NCBI GenBank assembly: GCA_029931535.1
Contig: JAQPZY010001500.1
Location: 310,001 to 374,000 of the forward strand
DNA length: 64,000 nt
Direction: 5' to 3'
Source: Margaritifera margaritifera
Taxonomy: Eukaryota; Mollusca; Bivalvia; Unionida; Margaritiferidae
Below the pieces are notes generated by a model, which was given only the letters and a program-made list of their open reading frames with translations, was not told where the DNA came from and ran no database searches. The position numbers were made by a program, and so were the translations under genes. Of the stretch, positions 26,801 to 41,800 are shown piece by piece. Every line of letters starts with the position of its first letter. Position 1 is the stretch's first letter.

Positions 26801-29800
26801 TTGCATAATCTGCCTGCAAATAAGGGTCTACTTTGTTCATTCAATGCATGCTTTTGAGCAAAGAGTGTGAATCCTGGCCCAAATTTCACAAAGAGTGTGG
26901 ATCCTGGCCCAAGTTTCATAAAGAGTGTGGATCCTGGCCCAAGTTTTACAAAGAGTGTGGATCCCAACTCAAGTTTCACAAAGAGTGTGGATCCTGGCCC
27001 AAGTTTCACAAAAAGTGTGGATCCTAGCCCAAGTTTCACAATGAGTGGATCCAAGTCCCAGTTTCACTCAATTTCCCAAAATGTTTCCTCAAATTGAGAT
27101 TTAACATTATCTTGTTTATGATATATTGGATAATATTGTTACTGTAGTCAGATGTAGCGATAGGGCTGAGGATGAAAATGAACTCTTTAGTTTTAAATTT
27201 ATTCTGCTGGTACTCTTTTTATTCTTGAAAAAATGAGTTGAGGAAATCCTAAAATTTTCCTTTGAGATAAAACAAGTCTGATTTTAGGTTATTTCAAGAA
27301 TGAATTTTATTCTTTCATGCCTGTTTAATAATCTGTGAAAAATTGATAGCTGCCAGAAAGGCAATAAGAAAGATACCAAAAACTCAATCTGAGTTAGAAA
27401 ATTAAAGAAGTTCATTGAAACCAGGGCTTGATCTGCCAGGACATTATGTGATAGTAGATTTAGGTCTATACTGTTGGCAATTGGTTGCTCATTATATGCA
27501 GATCATAACATGGTAAATATGGTAAATGTATGCTTGATAGTTAAACCTTGTATAGCTTTATTTATTTGCCGGTCTTAGTCAAGATATGACCTATAATAGT
27601 AATATGTGAATTAATATACAGTACTCCCTCATGATAACGCTGTCCATGGGAGCTATGGAGTAAACTGTTTCATAGTAAGATTGCCTTATAATGAAGTACA
27701 TTATACATATAATTTTACCACTACATAATAAAATGGGATTCCATTACCATACCTGCCTTATAAAAGGAACTGTTATAATAAAAGGCCTAATAATGAGGGA
27801 GTGTTGGATATAGCTCTTGTCCATAAATGGTATAAAAGTGTTCTGTGAAATAGATTCATTTGCCAAGGATCCACTATCATGTATTGTATATGACTTGTAG
27901 AAATTTTAACACGAACTATCTTAAAAATTATTGATACCAATGCCAATGCTGCCACTGTCCCCTGAAGGTAATAACCACCCCCACCCCCCTTCTGTATGTT
28001 ATAAGAGAACTAATGGAGGCAACCTTTTTGCCCTTGGACGATGTTCCAGCTGAGAAGGTTTTAGACTTTTTGAAAGAATGCAGTTTATATAAAACTGTAA
28101 CTTTGTGTTTTTAAGGATTTTACCTTCTTTTGCCTTTATCTTTGTTTTGTATGAATTTTTAGAGATACCTAAAATTACTCAGAATTATGTAGTCAGGACT
28201 GTGCTTATGTGCCATTAACCTCCTCCCTTACTGAAAGTAATATATTCTGGCTCTGTATAAGCCAATACAGACAGAACTTAAACCTTGAAAGACTGTTGAT
28301 GAAGTCAAAATATCTTGACAAGAATGTTCTCATACTGTCATCTTGAATCATTGTTTACTTAAAACTAGAGTTATTCAAGTTGATGAAATCTTAACCTCTT
28401 GTCTCCAGATGTAAAGATTAAAATAAGAGTATGATACTACATTCATAAAAGTCTTATCTAAAGCTCTGCAACAAGAACTTTTTTATTTCCAGAAACTTAT
28501 TAAATCCAAGTTCTTTATTATTAGGTTTCACTATATTTCTTTAAGGTATTGTGATGTTAGAATATCTCATCCTAAATAAGGTGAAGAGCAAGAGAGTTTA
28601 TTGAGAAGTGGATTTTTTCTCTCTTTACTTACATGGCTTCATATCTGGTGGCCTGATGCTTATTTTCTTTTGAAGTTTATTCTGCCCCCTGAACCAGTCA
28701 GAACTAGATAAAACTGGCTCCCAGGTCACCTTGGTGTCAGGAAACAGGTCATCCTGGAAGTACTCTGTCTGCAAATATTTTAAGATTTTTCTGTTAAAAA
28801 AATTCTCTCCAACTTATGAGGTAATGGGATAAGCAAAAAAGTCAACATGAGTTGGATTTGTGAATTTATTGTATTTAAAACTAGCAATTTGCACACATTT
28901 CACCTGTGTTTAAAACAACTCCAGATAAGCATCATATTTTTATTTTATGTATACAAATAGACTAAATATGCATACAGAATTTTTTTTAATGCATTAAAAA
29001 GTATGCAAAACATTTTAATTTCAAGAATTTAGGCTGATGTTGTCAATGCATTGGTCCTGCTGTAAGCACAGTCATCATTTTATTATGGTGCATTTGAGTT
29101 ACATAAACTATGCAAATGGGAGAAGCTGTTGATGTTCTGTGCAGTCTGCACAAACAATACCCAATAATTGTGAGAACAATCATCAAAACAAGACATGTAA
29201 TTGAATGCACCCTGTGGTGGTCTTTGTAACTACGGTATTTGACTATTTCTCTATAGCATGATAAACTTCCTGATAATAAAGACTCTGTAAGTTTGTTTTG
29301 TATGGTGTTAACAAAATACCCAATCAAAATTAAAACAACAAACAAACCACAATTAGAATTAAAACATGGAGTAAAATACCTCTACTATTAAAATCTTATC
29401 TATAGCTCTATTTAAATATTTCATTTATTAAATATTTTGATATGATGTCAGATGGACAGAGTATATGACTCTTGAGATATAACTAGGCTGGAGTAGTAAC
29501 TCCATATGCCTTAACATGGCTGATAGGGAAATAATTTTCCCAGCAAATCCAGCAGAAGTCACACAACTTTGTCATTAAGAAGTTGCAGAATGATCTGGGA
29601 AGGTAGTCTGTTGCGTTGCTGCTGTAGATTCCACCAGGTCAAACTGAGCCATTTGGGATTTAGACTCTCTGAGGTGAAGCTAGAAAAAATCCTCTCTGAC
29701 CTCCATCCCATGGCTTGTATAATATCCATTTGGGAACAGTTGCGCTTGAATGCAATGCTGGTCATGACTGCTATATTCTCCTAAGTCAAAATGCACAATA

Positions 29801-32800
29801 ATTTCATTTGATTTTGGATTAATGTTTTTGTATGCAGAGCAAAAAACCCATCTTATCCAGGACAATACTGCCTTAGCTGAGATATTGAGCTTTTCCTCTT
29901 TCAAAGATAATAATAGATGAGCTCTCCCTCTTTGTACCAGCTCGGTTTGTTTTAGGTACCACTTCAAAAGCCCTCAGCAGGTCCTGTAGATGGCCCCTGG
30001 GGTGAAGGGTCCAATGTGGTAAGAGGTTTCACCATAAAAGACTGAATGCCCATGAGTGGGAGCCTGTTCTTGGCAATGAAAGCAGGGGCCATCGTGAGTG
30101 ACACTGACCCATCCTGATGGAACTGTAGATAGTTTGGGTCAACCAACAAAGCATGTATGTCACTGATTCTGCCTGCTGTAACCAGGATGACTAGGAAGCA
30201 GGTCTTATATGAGAGATGAACAAATGATAGTGGTCCAAATAGTGCCTTATTCAACCATGTTAGAACCTATCGTAGATTCCCTTTTGGTCACAGGGCCAAA
30301 GCCTTTGGTCACGACAGATAAAAGTTTGACAGAAGGTTGGAGAGGTTTTTGCTTTTGTCCTATATCCTTCATTCCATGGTGATACAACCTGTCTGAGATT
30401 GTGAAACGGTAACCTTTTATTGTGATGAATGCTAACTTCTTCACCTCAAAAAGCCATAGGAGAAAGTTAGTTATTTGGGTAACGATGCTCTAAGAAGAGG
30501 AATGTGTCCTCACTTGCACCACTGCAAGAAAATTCTCCACTTCCCCTCATACACCTTCAAATTGGTGGGCCTTCTGGCCCAAGTGATTCTCTCCACCACT
30601 TGTTCTGAGAACTGTTTGCCCATGAGGGCTTGTTTGATATTATCCAGATGTGCAGGTTCAACAGATTTGGGTTTGGATGAAACTCCTGCTGTTGAGATTG
30701 AGCAGGTGAGGAATGGCCATGATTTCCTTGGAATTCCCATGGACTGATTTAACAAGTCATTTATCCATGATTTTTCCCACTTGTGGGGAGATATCAAGAC
30801 AAGTAGGCACTCCAATACTCTCACATTTTGCAAGAGATCAGAGGTGCTGGAGGATCAGCATTGGTATCCATACTGTTCCAATCAATGGAAAGAGCACTGA
30901 CTGCCCATGCCTTCAGATCCTGGATTGGAGAGACAAAGGTTGGGAGTTCATGATCCACCTTGTCACAAATAGATCCACCAGTGTTTGATCTCAGCTGGTA
31001 CAGATTCAACTGAATACCAAGGGGTGAAGTGACTATTTGGTCTGGATTAGTTGATTCCTGCAGGACAATGAATCCACTAATACATTTAGCCTGCCCAGAA
31101 TGTGATGGACTTGAATGTGGATTTGTCTTTGATGACACTACCTTAGAAAATTCCAAGCCAGAAGGCAGAGTTCTGGACATTTGGTCCTCTCTTGCCTTCT
31201 GAGATAATTCACCACTGTGGAGTTGTCAGATAGAATGAGTATGCCCTTTCCATATAGCATCTCCTACCACCAATGAAATGCTTTTACCATGGCCTTCATC
31301 TCTTTGATATTGATGTGCAATAGTTGACCCTGAGGAGGCCACAATCTGGCATCCCAGCCAGTAATACTGGCATCTGTACAAAATGTGATTCCCGGAGGAT
31401 GGACCTGTAAGGCAACAAACGCTGTAAGCCAAAGTGGTTTCTCTCTATTACTGAGTTGTAACCTCATAAAATCGGAAAACAGTACTGTCTGTTCCCATGG
31501 GCAAAGCTTCGGTTACCACTGGGACAACAGAATCATTTGCAATGGTCTCATAAACCAGCGTTCGAGGATGATGAGATCCCCTGTAGCATTGAGGAGACCC
31601 AATAGGCAAAAGAATTCTTGAGAGGATTGAAGATGCCATGGAGATAATTTCAAGCAATGTTCTTGAGGGAAAGAGACCCTGTTCACATGTATTTAGAACT
31701 ATATACACATTGGGGGTAAAACCTTGACAAGGTACAATAACAGATTTGTCCTTGTTGGCAAGGAATCCAAGAAGAAGCAAACGTGAAACAAGAGCACATC
31801 TTGATCTAGAATATAATGTATCTGGTGCTTTTATAAAATGTTGACTAGGTAGATAGAAATAAATGATGTGGAGGTGGCTGTAAAGAGTAACACAATTCTG
31901 TCCATAATACATGTTAAAATCCTGGGACTGATGTTCAAACCAAAGGAAAGTGCCCTGAACTGGTATATGAAGTTCCTGAATGTGATTAGTCTCCCTTGTA
32001 AATGGTGTTGACAACCTGTCTGGATCTTTTCCACTCTGAACCAAGGTGCCTAAATGAACAGGTTGAGAGCTGGATCTATAACTGGCCAAAGAGTGCCACT
32101 TGCTTTCGGCAGCAAGAGCCATCTGGAGTAACCTTCCGGTGTTGAATAGCTGCAGGATGTCCACTTAGTACCAGTCTCTTGGGATGTCTGTAATAAAGGT
32201 TTACATATAAAGGATAGGGGCATAGAATGTGGTCTGAAGGCCCTGCAAAATACTATGTATCACCCAAGGAACAGTGATGTAATGACTCCCATTACATTGG
32301 AAATGTTGAATTCCTCCAAATGGGATGTTAGAAGGGAAGTGTAAACATGGCCTTATGTCTTACCAAATCAACAGAAAGGGAAGGAATGTCTCCCTGTCAT
32401 GCTAGCCTTAGAGGGTCCTTCCTGTACTTATTTTCTCCAAGATATAAAAGGAAAAGAGCATAGCTCTGGGTTTATGGGCCCATGAGGTTTGCATCTTAGG
32501 TTGCCTATTGCTATCCAAGAAAGGTTACATTATGATTGCCCAGATAGCGGATGTAGAGAGAAATGCATATCTTCCACCACAAGAATAATGGACACAGTTA
32601 TAGAATTAGGTCAGTGCGTACTGAACTGCTCTCTTATTGATTGACTATATAGCATGACTGCCATTAGGGTTCTCAATGAAATGGTTTAGGCCATTTGTTC
32701 AGATTGCTGAGAAAAGATAGCCATCTAATAAGTCTGCAAGTCAAGCACACTCTGATTCATCCTGTGACATTGTTGGATCGAGAAATGATGATTGAGCTTT

Positions 32801-35800
32801 TGAGCATGAGTCATCGTATACTGGTATGGTATTGGGCATCTGGAACTGTAATGTCACCATAATCAGTACTGTACCAGTAAGTTGTGAAAAGCCATGAAGT
32901 CATACAATATTGGTCTGTGATGGCACACATTCCAGGCATGTAGTATGATTATCTTCAGTCAGTTAAAGCACTTGCACTGAGAAAAATTACTCCTGCCTAT
33001 TATGTTGACATCTGTGAATACAGAGCAAAGCAATACCTCTATGAAATCATTCAAGTGCTGCATAACTTACTGTGAAGTGGACGCTAATAAACAATGCAAA
33101 TGCCTTTAAAAATTACATGCACAACCTTTCTGGTTTGGAATATTTGACAGTGAGTGACAGAAATCATATAGTACATTGAGTAAACATTATTTGAATGAAC
33201 ATACTATCAACCAGAGAGCAGGTGAAATCATTCAAGTGTTGCATAAACTTACCATGAACTGGACACCAGTGAATAATATAAAAGTCATTCTAAATTACCT
33301 GCACAACCTTCCTGATCTGTAATATTTTACTGTCGGTGACTTAAAAGCATCAAATAAACTTACCGTGAAGTGACGCTAGTGAACAAATAAATGTCTATAG
33401 ATATTACCTGCATGATAATATTATCTAGTCAATGACTGCAAACATATAATAGGTAAAGTACACATTACTGAATGAACATGCTAGCGACCATGGCAGGTAT
33501 AATGAAAAGGCACTGACATGTATATCATATGATGAAGTTGTTGTTCTAATAAAGTTAGAAAACTTTGTCTCAGACAGAAAAGAAGGAGAAAAAGTTAGAA
33601 ATATTGATGGAGTATATTTTAATTATGTAAGAAACTCCTCCAACTTGCTCAGTAGTGTGAAAAATACTACTTGATACAGGATGTTTGCAAAGGTCTTTAA
33701 AGAGTGTAGTTCCTAGCATGAGCAGATGTAGTAACTAAAGTATGGACAGGATTTGGCACCAATCAAACAAACCAAGGGGACATCACTCTTGGCCCAACTC
33801 ATCTATGTGGGCAGAAAACTTTTAGCTTTTTATAGCTAAGAGTTTAAATTGGGAGGGCTGGATTTGCAAGGTAGTGTTTGTACTTTTAAGGTAATGTATT
33901 TGAAGAAGAAAACTGCCAATGATGCATCTTATGCATCAAGTTAAATCACTCTGCAGTAATAGTGTTTAAGAAACTGAGTGAAATGTTAATGCAGACTCAA
34001 GTGTGAAATATAGGTCACAGTGACTTAGTTTTGACTCAAGAGTGTAGTACTTCCTACGAAGCATAAATATACCAAGTTACATCAGTCTGCAGGCAATAGT
34101 GTTTTGGAAATGATGCAAGATTGAAAGGTTAATGCAGGTCACTGGAATGTGAAACGTAGGTTATAGTGACCTAGTTTTGACTTAAGGGTGTAGTACTCCT
34201 CATGATGCATCTTTATCCCAAGTTATATGGATCTGCAAGCAACAGTGTCAGAGAAACTGAGCTAAATGCAAACCCGAACCTAAAGTTATTGAGCTTAAAG
34301 CACAGGTAAGCACAAATCACTAAACCCTGAAATATAGGTTATAGTGATCTAATTTCACTGATGGCTGTAGTGCACCTCATGAAGCAGCTACATACCAAGT
34401 TACTTGACTCTATAAGCAATAGTGTCTGAGAAAATGACCCAAATACAAACCCTAACCTCAGTGTAGATGCCAGACAAATGGATGGACAGACATAAATCCA
34501 CAAAGCTGAATTGCTTTGCAATCCAGTCAACAAAATGATGCTATTACCTTGACCCTGGGAACAGTAAAGCTAACAGGTTCCACTGATGTGGATGTCAGTC
34601 TCCATGCTCTAGCAAATTCCACTTTTCTGACATCACATGTTATCTTGGGCATAAAGGCCAGTGCCTGGTGTAGACCCTCAGGCTTACAGTTTGACATTTG
34701 GAACAAATGAGGGGGCTCCTGGGATACCTCAAATGTGAAGATGTTGCTGTCTCCCTGGAAACAAGAGTATTGCAGACAACTATAAATATGCCATGCATGA
34801 TGCAAATCATGAAGATTATAAACAAAGGGTACCTAGGAAATATATTAAGGTTGTATTTATCATAGAGTGAAATAGGAAATGACGGTAATAATGATGTAGA
34901 GGAAAAACTGTTCATCATAGGAAAGAGAGAGGAAAATAGAACGAGAGAAAAAGATGCTGAAGACATACAAAGGTGGATAGACTTATGAGACCGGCTCTGA
35001 TGGCAAGAAACTGCTGACATTATTTGTATTAAATGCAATAATAATAGAGAAAACAGAGAAAGATGAACACATAGATACACCTACCCTTCTAACAGCAATT
35101 GTTTTGTTTTCTATATTAGATGCAAAAAGAATCAAGTTATAACATTTTAAACACTTTATTTATTGGCTGTATCATGCAAAGGAAATGTGACCTAAATGCC
35201 TTTTTCAAGGACACACTGAGGCAGCTGACCTGAGCTGGTCTGGGTGGGAATCAAACTTGTGACCCTTGGATTACAAGTCTGACACCTGACACTCAACCAA
35301 CTGAGCTACCATGGCTCCCAAAGCAAGTGTATACTAAGTACCCGTGAGTTTGAGATAATGGACTGGTAGGCATTCCCCTTCAGCTAGGAGTCAATCAAAA
35401 TTTGAGATAATGGACAGATAGGTATTCCCCTTCAACTGAGAGTCAATCAAAGTTTGAGATAATGGACAAGTAGGTATTCCGCTTCAGCTGAGAGTCAATC
35501 AAAATTTGAGATAATGGACAGATATGTATTCCCCTTCAACTAAGAGTCAATCAAAGTTTGAGGTATTCCCCTTCAACTGAGAGTCAATCAAAATTTGAGA
35601 TAATGGACAGATAGGTATTCCCCTTCAACTAAGCATCAATCAAAGTTTGATATCAAACAGCAAGAGGTGAATGAAGAAACTCATTCAACTGAGAGTCAAT
35701 CAAAGTTTGATATCAAACAGCAAGAGGTGAATGAAGAAACTCAGATAGATGAACAGATGTTGACTTACCCTGCCAGTAAGAAACACAGCAGCACTGTCCT

Positions 35801-38800
35801 CATCATAATTTGGAATCAAGATTGCAGGGGTAATATCTAACTCCACTGTATGTAGACAGGCACTGAGGTCTAAGGCACTGTAGATCATTACCACTCTTAC
35901 GCTGCTTCTGCATGTAACAACAACAAAGTCAAACAAAAATAAAACAGTACAGTTACAGGTAACAGGTACACTATATACATATGACAATGGAAGTAAACCT
36001 CTTTAACCACATAACATGAACATTCATTAGTGTAACAGTGATAAAAATTGTCACATTATAAAAGCTGTATGTCACCCTGTCATGTAACACCTGCCAATAT
36101 TGCATAGAAATGATGTAACGATACACTGACAAATTGGTACACATTGGTACATTACTGCATCGTGATTCCTATTCATATAAATTTGTCTGTATTGGTATAT
36201 TTACTCTAACTCTGTTAGACTGGTTGTGGCACTATTTTTATAAAAAAAAATTACATTGTATTGTTAAGAAATGACAACATAACCAGTCAAACATGTGGTT
36301 TAGTAATGGCTGATGGCTGATTACCATCAAATAGGCCGAACTGGCTCTTGTGCCCAACAAGTGTGCAAAGAGCGCTATTTGGGCTTTGCCTTTAAATGTA
36401 AAAAACGAGAACACAACTAGTAGAAAATGTTATATAGAACATTTTATTTGTTATAATAAAAATTACAGTCTCAGAAAATCAAGTTGACAGTTGGTATCAC
36501 ATGGGTTTTCAAAATGATAAGCTTCATATCAATATATACTGCAATACAATTATTTATATTGCAATATATTGCAATATGGTTTCACCTGGCAACATCCATT
36601 TCTAATAGTAAAACCACCGAGTGGCACAAAAAAGTCTTATAACCTAATATGTAATAAACAGAATTTGTACTTGTGTTCATTGGAGACAAAATTCATAAAA
36701 ATTTGTACCTATTTATATTTGTAACACAATATGCACTCACTACAAGCAATCTCTTGCTAAATATACATGACACAGCTTGCTGTTTTATATGTCTAATGGA
36801 TAACCATTTTAGATCCTCTATAAGTCACACACTAGCTCTGCTGGAATAACAAACTACTCACCGTCCAAGATTATCAATTATCCTACCTCTCCTAGAAGCA
36901 TCCCAAGATCTGATATTTTGTTACATGGAAAATCAGTATCCGAATTGAAGATGCTCTACTGTGCCTTTTATACATTATGTAGATTTTCAATGTGTTATAA
37001 CCATGTTCTATGCATTGTATATATTGCTTAGTGAAGGAAAATGCCAGCATGTGCAAACTAATGAGACGAAGAAAACCAATCATAAGATTGTTATGCTAGA
37101 CAAGATATTCATACAATTCCATGCTGCCAAATTTGATTTGGCATCTTCATCAAACTTATATCGAGATAAAAGACAATAAGTCTAGTTGTTGTTATGGGTT
37201 TAACGCCATTTTTCAGCACATGATAGGCTATACATGGTGGCCAGTATATTTGGTGGAGGAAGAACCCGAGAAAACCCTGGGAAGAAGCACCGACCCTCGG
37301 GAAGCTACTGGCAAGCTTTCTCACATACCCACGTTGGCCGAGCCTGAGACTCGAACCCACGCGGACAGAAGTGAGATGTCAGTGATCTGTAAAGGCGAGC
37401 ACCTTAGACCACTCGGCCCCCCGGGGCCCCCAAATAAGACTAGAGTTGTGCTCTTACAGAAATAAATTATCATATGATAGACGTATTGGAAGACGTATCT
37501 TTTTAAAAATCACAGTCTAGTTTAATTGCTCAAATGCATGTTGTTGCCTTCAGAAAAAACTTGGATTCTACCAACCATCTTATAACTGAGTCTGATGGAA
37601 TAATTGTTTGAAAAACTGGTCCCAGTCATTACATAAAGCTGAAATTCAGGTATCTGAGTGAATTGTTGTGACTGGTACATATATTGGTAACTTGAAATAA
37701 TTCTCTTACTTACCTTGAAAATCCAGAAACAAAAAGAAATTGTCCATCTAAGACCCAGAGAATTCTTGCCCCTCGACTCCCTTCAGGTCCAGGTCCTTCC
37801 TAACAGGAAAAAGAAATACTTTAAAATCGAGATAATAACCACATAAGTGAAAATATGCATTTACGAAAAATAAGCATATATGTGTATTCCAGTAATTTTG
37901 TACTAAAAAGTAAATGCATACATGTCTGTGAAAGAAAGGAAATTTTTTTATCAAATTATCTTTTTCTAAAAATACTTGCCCGATCACATTACCATTAGGA
38001 AATTACTCTCTACTACCTCAAAATCCAGCCTTCTCTGAATGCCGAAAAAAACATATTACTGTCTATATATCATATAAATGAAGGGAAGTAACTCTTACAG
38101 ACTAATTTCCCTTGTTCCTGCTAGGTGGCCACCCCTATCTGGGATGTTTACTAGTAATATGATTGGATAAGTATTTTTGGAGAAACATAATTTACAAACA
38201 AATTTCCTTTCTCCGTGAAACGCATTATCTGATCACATTAACATTACAAGAATCAGTAAGAGGAGGAGATGCTGGAGCATCCAACTTCTACCTATGTCAC
38301 CCTGTAGGAGCACAATGGCTACTCTCCTGAAAGTATGAACTTTTCCTAATGTTATGGCAGCACAACCAAAGATTATGTGTTTATGCATGTGTGACAGTGA
38401 TCACTGTGGGACCCGGCACCTAGGTAATGCCTAACATGCAAAAATTTCCCAGGCGAACCCAGCATGCCTGGGGCTTAGGTTGTGTTATAGTGAACGGGGC
38501 ATGGTAACTGTCTGGGCAGCTACTAGTTGCCCAACAAAATTCAGCTCTCTCCTTTGCGAGGTCATGTCATGAAAAAGAAGCTGGAGAAAGTAAACTGAGC
38601 ATGTCAGTCCATTGAGTCCACTATATCATGAAAAGGGACATTACTGGTATGTTTGAAGGCCAAGCTCATGTAAATTGCTCAATTTTCGTGAGCTGAAACC
38701 TTCACAAGTCATACCTGATCCTGTGAAAGTTCAGAGTAAGCTGATCTAATAACCACCTTTAGCCAAGACGCCAGTGCTTTTGGGGTAATGTCTTGCTTTC

Positions 38801-41800
38801 CTGCCTTAACCGGTAGGAATAACCTTTGATGGCCACTGTGGACATTCTTCGTGCGCCTCAGTTAGCATCTGATGGCACACACCAGGTCCTGCAGCTTTGC
38901 CTCTCTTGATGGGTCAATTAAGGCAGAGGGCAGTTATTTGCTGATTGTCTATTGACAGTAACCGGTTCTTAGAAATGAAACCAGGTTGTGTCATTAGTAA
39001 GACTGAGCCATCTCAATGAAACTGCATGTAGTTGGTATGTCTGTCACCAGATCAAGTAGATTATTGACCCAGGACCTGTCCCATCGGAAAGGGGCAATCA
39101 GAACTATTTTGCAAGCCCTGACCTTCATTTTCTGGAAGGAAGGTATATGCCCATATCCCCTCCCACCTGACTGAAAGGGAATTTACATTCCATGCCTTTG
39201 GGGCTGGGAATGGAGAGACAAAGCTGGGCAGTTTGTTGTTCCACCTCATCGTGAACAGGTCTAACATCAACTGGCCCCATAGAGTACAAACTCGATGGAA
39301 GATGGACAGATGGAGAGACCACTCTATATGAAGCAGTTGGCCTCCCCTTGATAATGAATCAGCCAGGACATTAAGCCTGCCCGGGATGTTTTGGACTTGA
39401 ATACTTATATGATATTGGGCACACCAATGAAGGTACTCCCAAACCACAAATCAGAAGTCCGGTGATTTCATCCCTCCTTGTTTGATGAGGTAGTTCACTA
39501 TGACATAACTGTCCAACATTATCAGAACAGTCTTCCTTTGCCCCACCCAAGCATGGAAGGTGTGGAGAATGGCCTTCATTTCCAAGAGATTGATGTGAAG
39601 AGCCTTCTCTTGCAGCATCCACTTGCCACTGACCATCACAAAGTCAGGTAGCAAGTGTGCCCCCCCCCCCCAACCCGACAAACTGGCATCTGTACAGATT
39701 GTGACTTCCGGTTGTGGGGCTTCTAAAGGTATTCCTGCTGCTAGGCACTCCCTGTCTTGCCACTGATTTCGGTTGAAATCCTAATCTGGTGATCTGAATG
39801 ACCTGAGATTGGGCACCACTGTGCCAGAAGGGCCATCTACAGATGGCACATGTAAAGGTGGCCAAGGTATAGCAGGTCCGCTGCTGCGTTGAGCAGGCCA
39901 AGGAGTTGAAGAAACTCCTTGCTAAAATGAAGGTTCTAGAAGACGACCTCTCCAGTGCATGGATCATATTTTGAGGAAGATGAACCAGGTTGATATACAT
40001 TTGAAACTCCATACCTAGATGAATGAAATGTTGAGAAGGGACAAGACTTCGCCACACTGACTATATGCCCTAAACTGTGAATGAGGTATTGAAGGTTGTT
40101 CGTATCATGAACTAAAACCCAACCTGTATCGTGAACTAAAACCAAATTTACATAATATTTTTGCAGTAAATCATCCAGGTACGCCATCCTAACTGTAGAG
40201 GATGACATCCTGAAGTGGGATATGGTACAGTCCAATGTCTTCGTTCCGGCTCAGGGGCTGTGGCTGACACTTAATGGAACAGCACGGAATTCATACATTA
40301 TCCCATGGAAGCTGAAGTGAAGGTACTTGTGTGATGCCGTGTGGATAGGTATATGGAAATATGCATCAGAGAGGTTGAGACTGATTGCATATTTATGGTG
40401 TCGCACAGACAGATGGACAGACCTTGCCATCTCAATCTTGAACTTCAGGGCAGAAATAAACTCAGTCTGCTCAAGTCTATAACAGGTTTCAATTTCCTGT
40501 TGACTTCTGTAATCAGAAGAAGTCTGGAATAAAAACCTGCCCACTTTACGAGCAACTGCTCTATCTTCTTCTTTAACATGTCCTCATTTGTGGGATCATT
40601 TGGGATATCCATCATAAAGATGGATGATGAAAGTGGAGGGGGCTGGATGAATGAGATCTGGAGCCCCTCCAAAATGACATGAACCACACAATTTGGATGT
40701 ACCTGTTGACTCCCAAACAGAAGGGGGAACTGAAAAGGAAGCAGTGCTGGGTCACTGCATGGTGGGGTTTAAGAGATGAAGATCGCAAGAGGACATCTCT
40801 TCTTATCAAGTCCAGGTTACAACAGTCCGATAGGGCATTTACCATCATGTGATGAGCCTCCCTACTGACTACCTTGGCAATACAGCATACCAATTCCCAG
40901 GCGCGGTTGCTTCAGGCCTTCTCAGCTAGGCAAAAGATATCAAGAGACACCAGATCAAGTAGGGAAGAAGTTGACATGACATTCATGAGCAACTTAGACA
41001 TGGCATTAAACATATGTCTGTCCACTTTATAACAGAGTGAAGCAGACATGTTGAAGGCAGTAATATCTTTGTCTAGGCTAGGTACATCTGAATGATAAAC
41101 ATTGGTATGCAATTTGTACCAGTGTGGTGAGAAAGTTGTAAAAAGAAGGCCCTTAAATTTCTGGGATTGCGAATTTTATCCGAGAGATGCCCAGTATTTT
41201 CTGCAATCTTTGACAATTGTGGCAAATCCTGAATGATGGATGTTCATCATCTTCATTATTGTTCAATGAGACCTTGACCTTGTATGCACTATTGACTGCC
41301 AGTGGAGGAGAGCCTTCAGATGGAGGTCAAATTCTGTATATCTCTTCGATTGCTGCCTTAAAACTGAACTCCGTCCTTTCCATGGTTGGATCGGAATGTT
41401 CAGGTAAGTCTGTATCGCACCCCCCACCCCACCCCCCGGTCAAGTTGTCACCATGTATAAAAATGACTCTACCTGTTGGATATGTTAGTAGGGCCAGCTG
41501 AGTCATGTCCAGCACAGAGTGTAGTCTGACTGGAGAATATTGGTCCCTGTAGAAAATGTTGAGAGAGATGCGATTGGCCAGTCCACAATGATAGATTCAC
41601 ACCTGCCAAAACTGTACACTGATTGACTGGATGGCTGGACCAGTTGGTCAGCAGCCAGGATGACGTATGGCAAATGATATATGACCTGCAGGCCCAGCTG
41701 GCTGGCAAAGTCGGAAGGTAATCCTGCATGCCCGGCTGCTATGTTACTAAGTCCATGCATGGGCAGGGATAGGGACTTATGCCCAGTGTGCTGCCAAATT

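Larger units (their letters stand above)
29540..32170 (-). mobile_element. DIRS-like tyrosine-recombinase retrotransposon remnant 1
   Basis: A second, diverged copy of the same element type on the minus strand, in the CORO7 intron between exons h and i. Order: reverse transcriptase (32.16-31.47 kb), RNase H (31.47-31.23 kb), linker (31.18-30.83 kb), then an almost complete recombinase (30.83-29.56 kb). No gag-like region was recognised upstream, so the 5' boundary between 32.2 and 33 kb is open. It is comparable in layout to copy 2 but clearly diverged in sequence, implying separate insertions. Not functional. Confidence 0.83.

Noticed and set aside
26764..27097. ORFs on both strands with [14 protein letters not shown] repeats
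   Set aside because: A 30-bp minisatellite keeps several frames open at once; no start context or homology.
29043..29345. 100-codon minus ORF with hydrophobic segments
   Set aside because: Intronic, no homology recognised, and not compatible with CORO7 reading or borders.
34640..35080. 146-codon minus ORF
   Set aside because: It overlaps CORO7 exon h in a different frame and extends into the intron; a shadow.
37121..37465. 114-codon plus-strand ORF
   Set aside because: It runs through a GC-richer tRNA-derived SINE on the opposite strand; no conserved domain.
41217..41501. 94-codon plus-strand ORF
   Set aside because: Antisense to the gag-like part of DIRS remnant 2.
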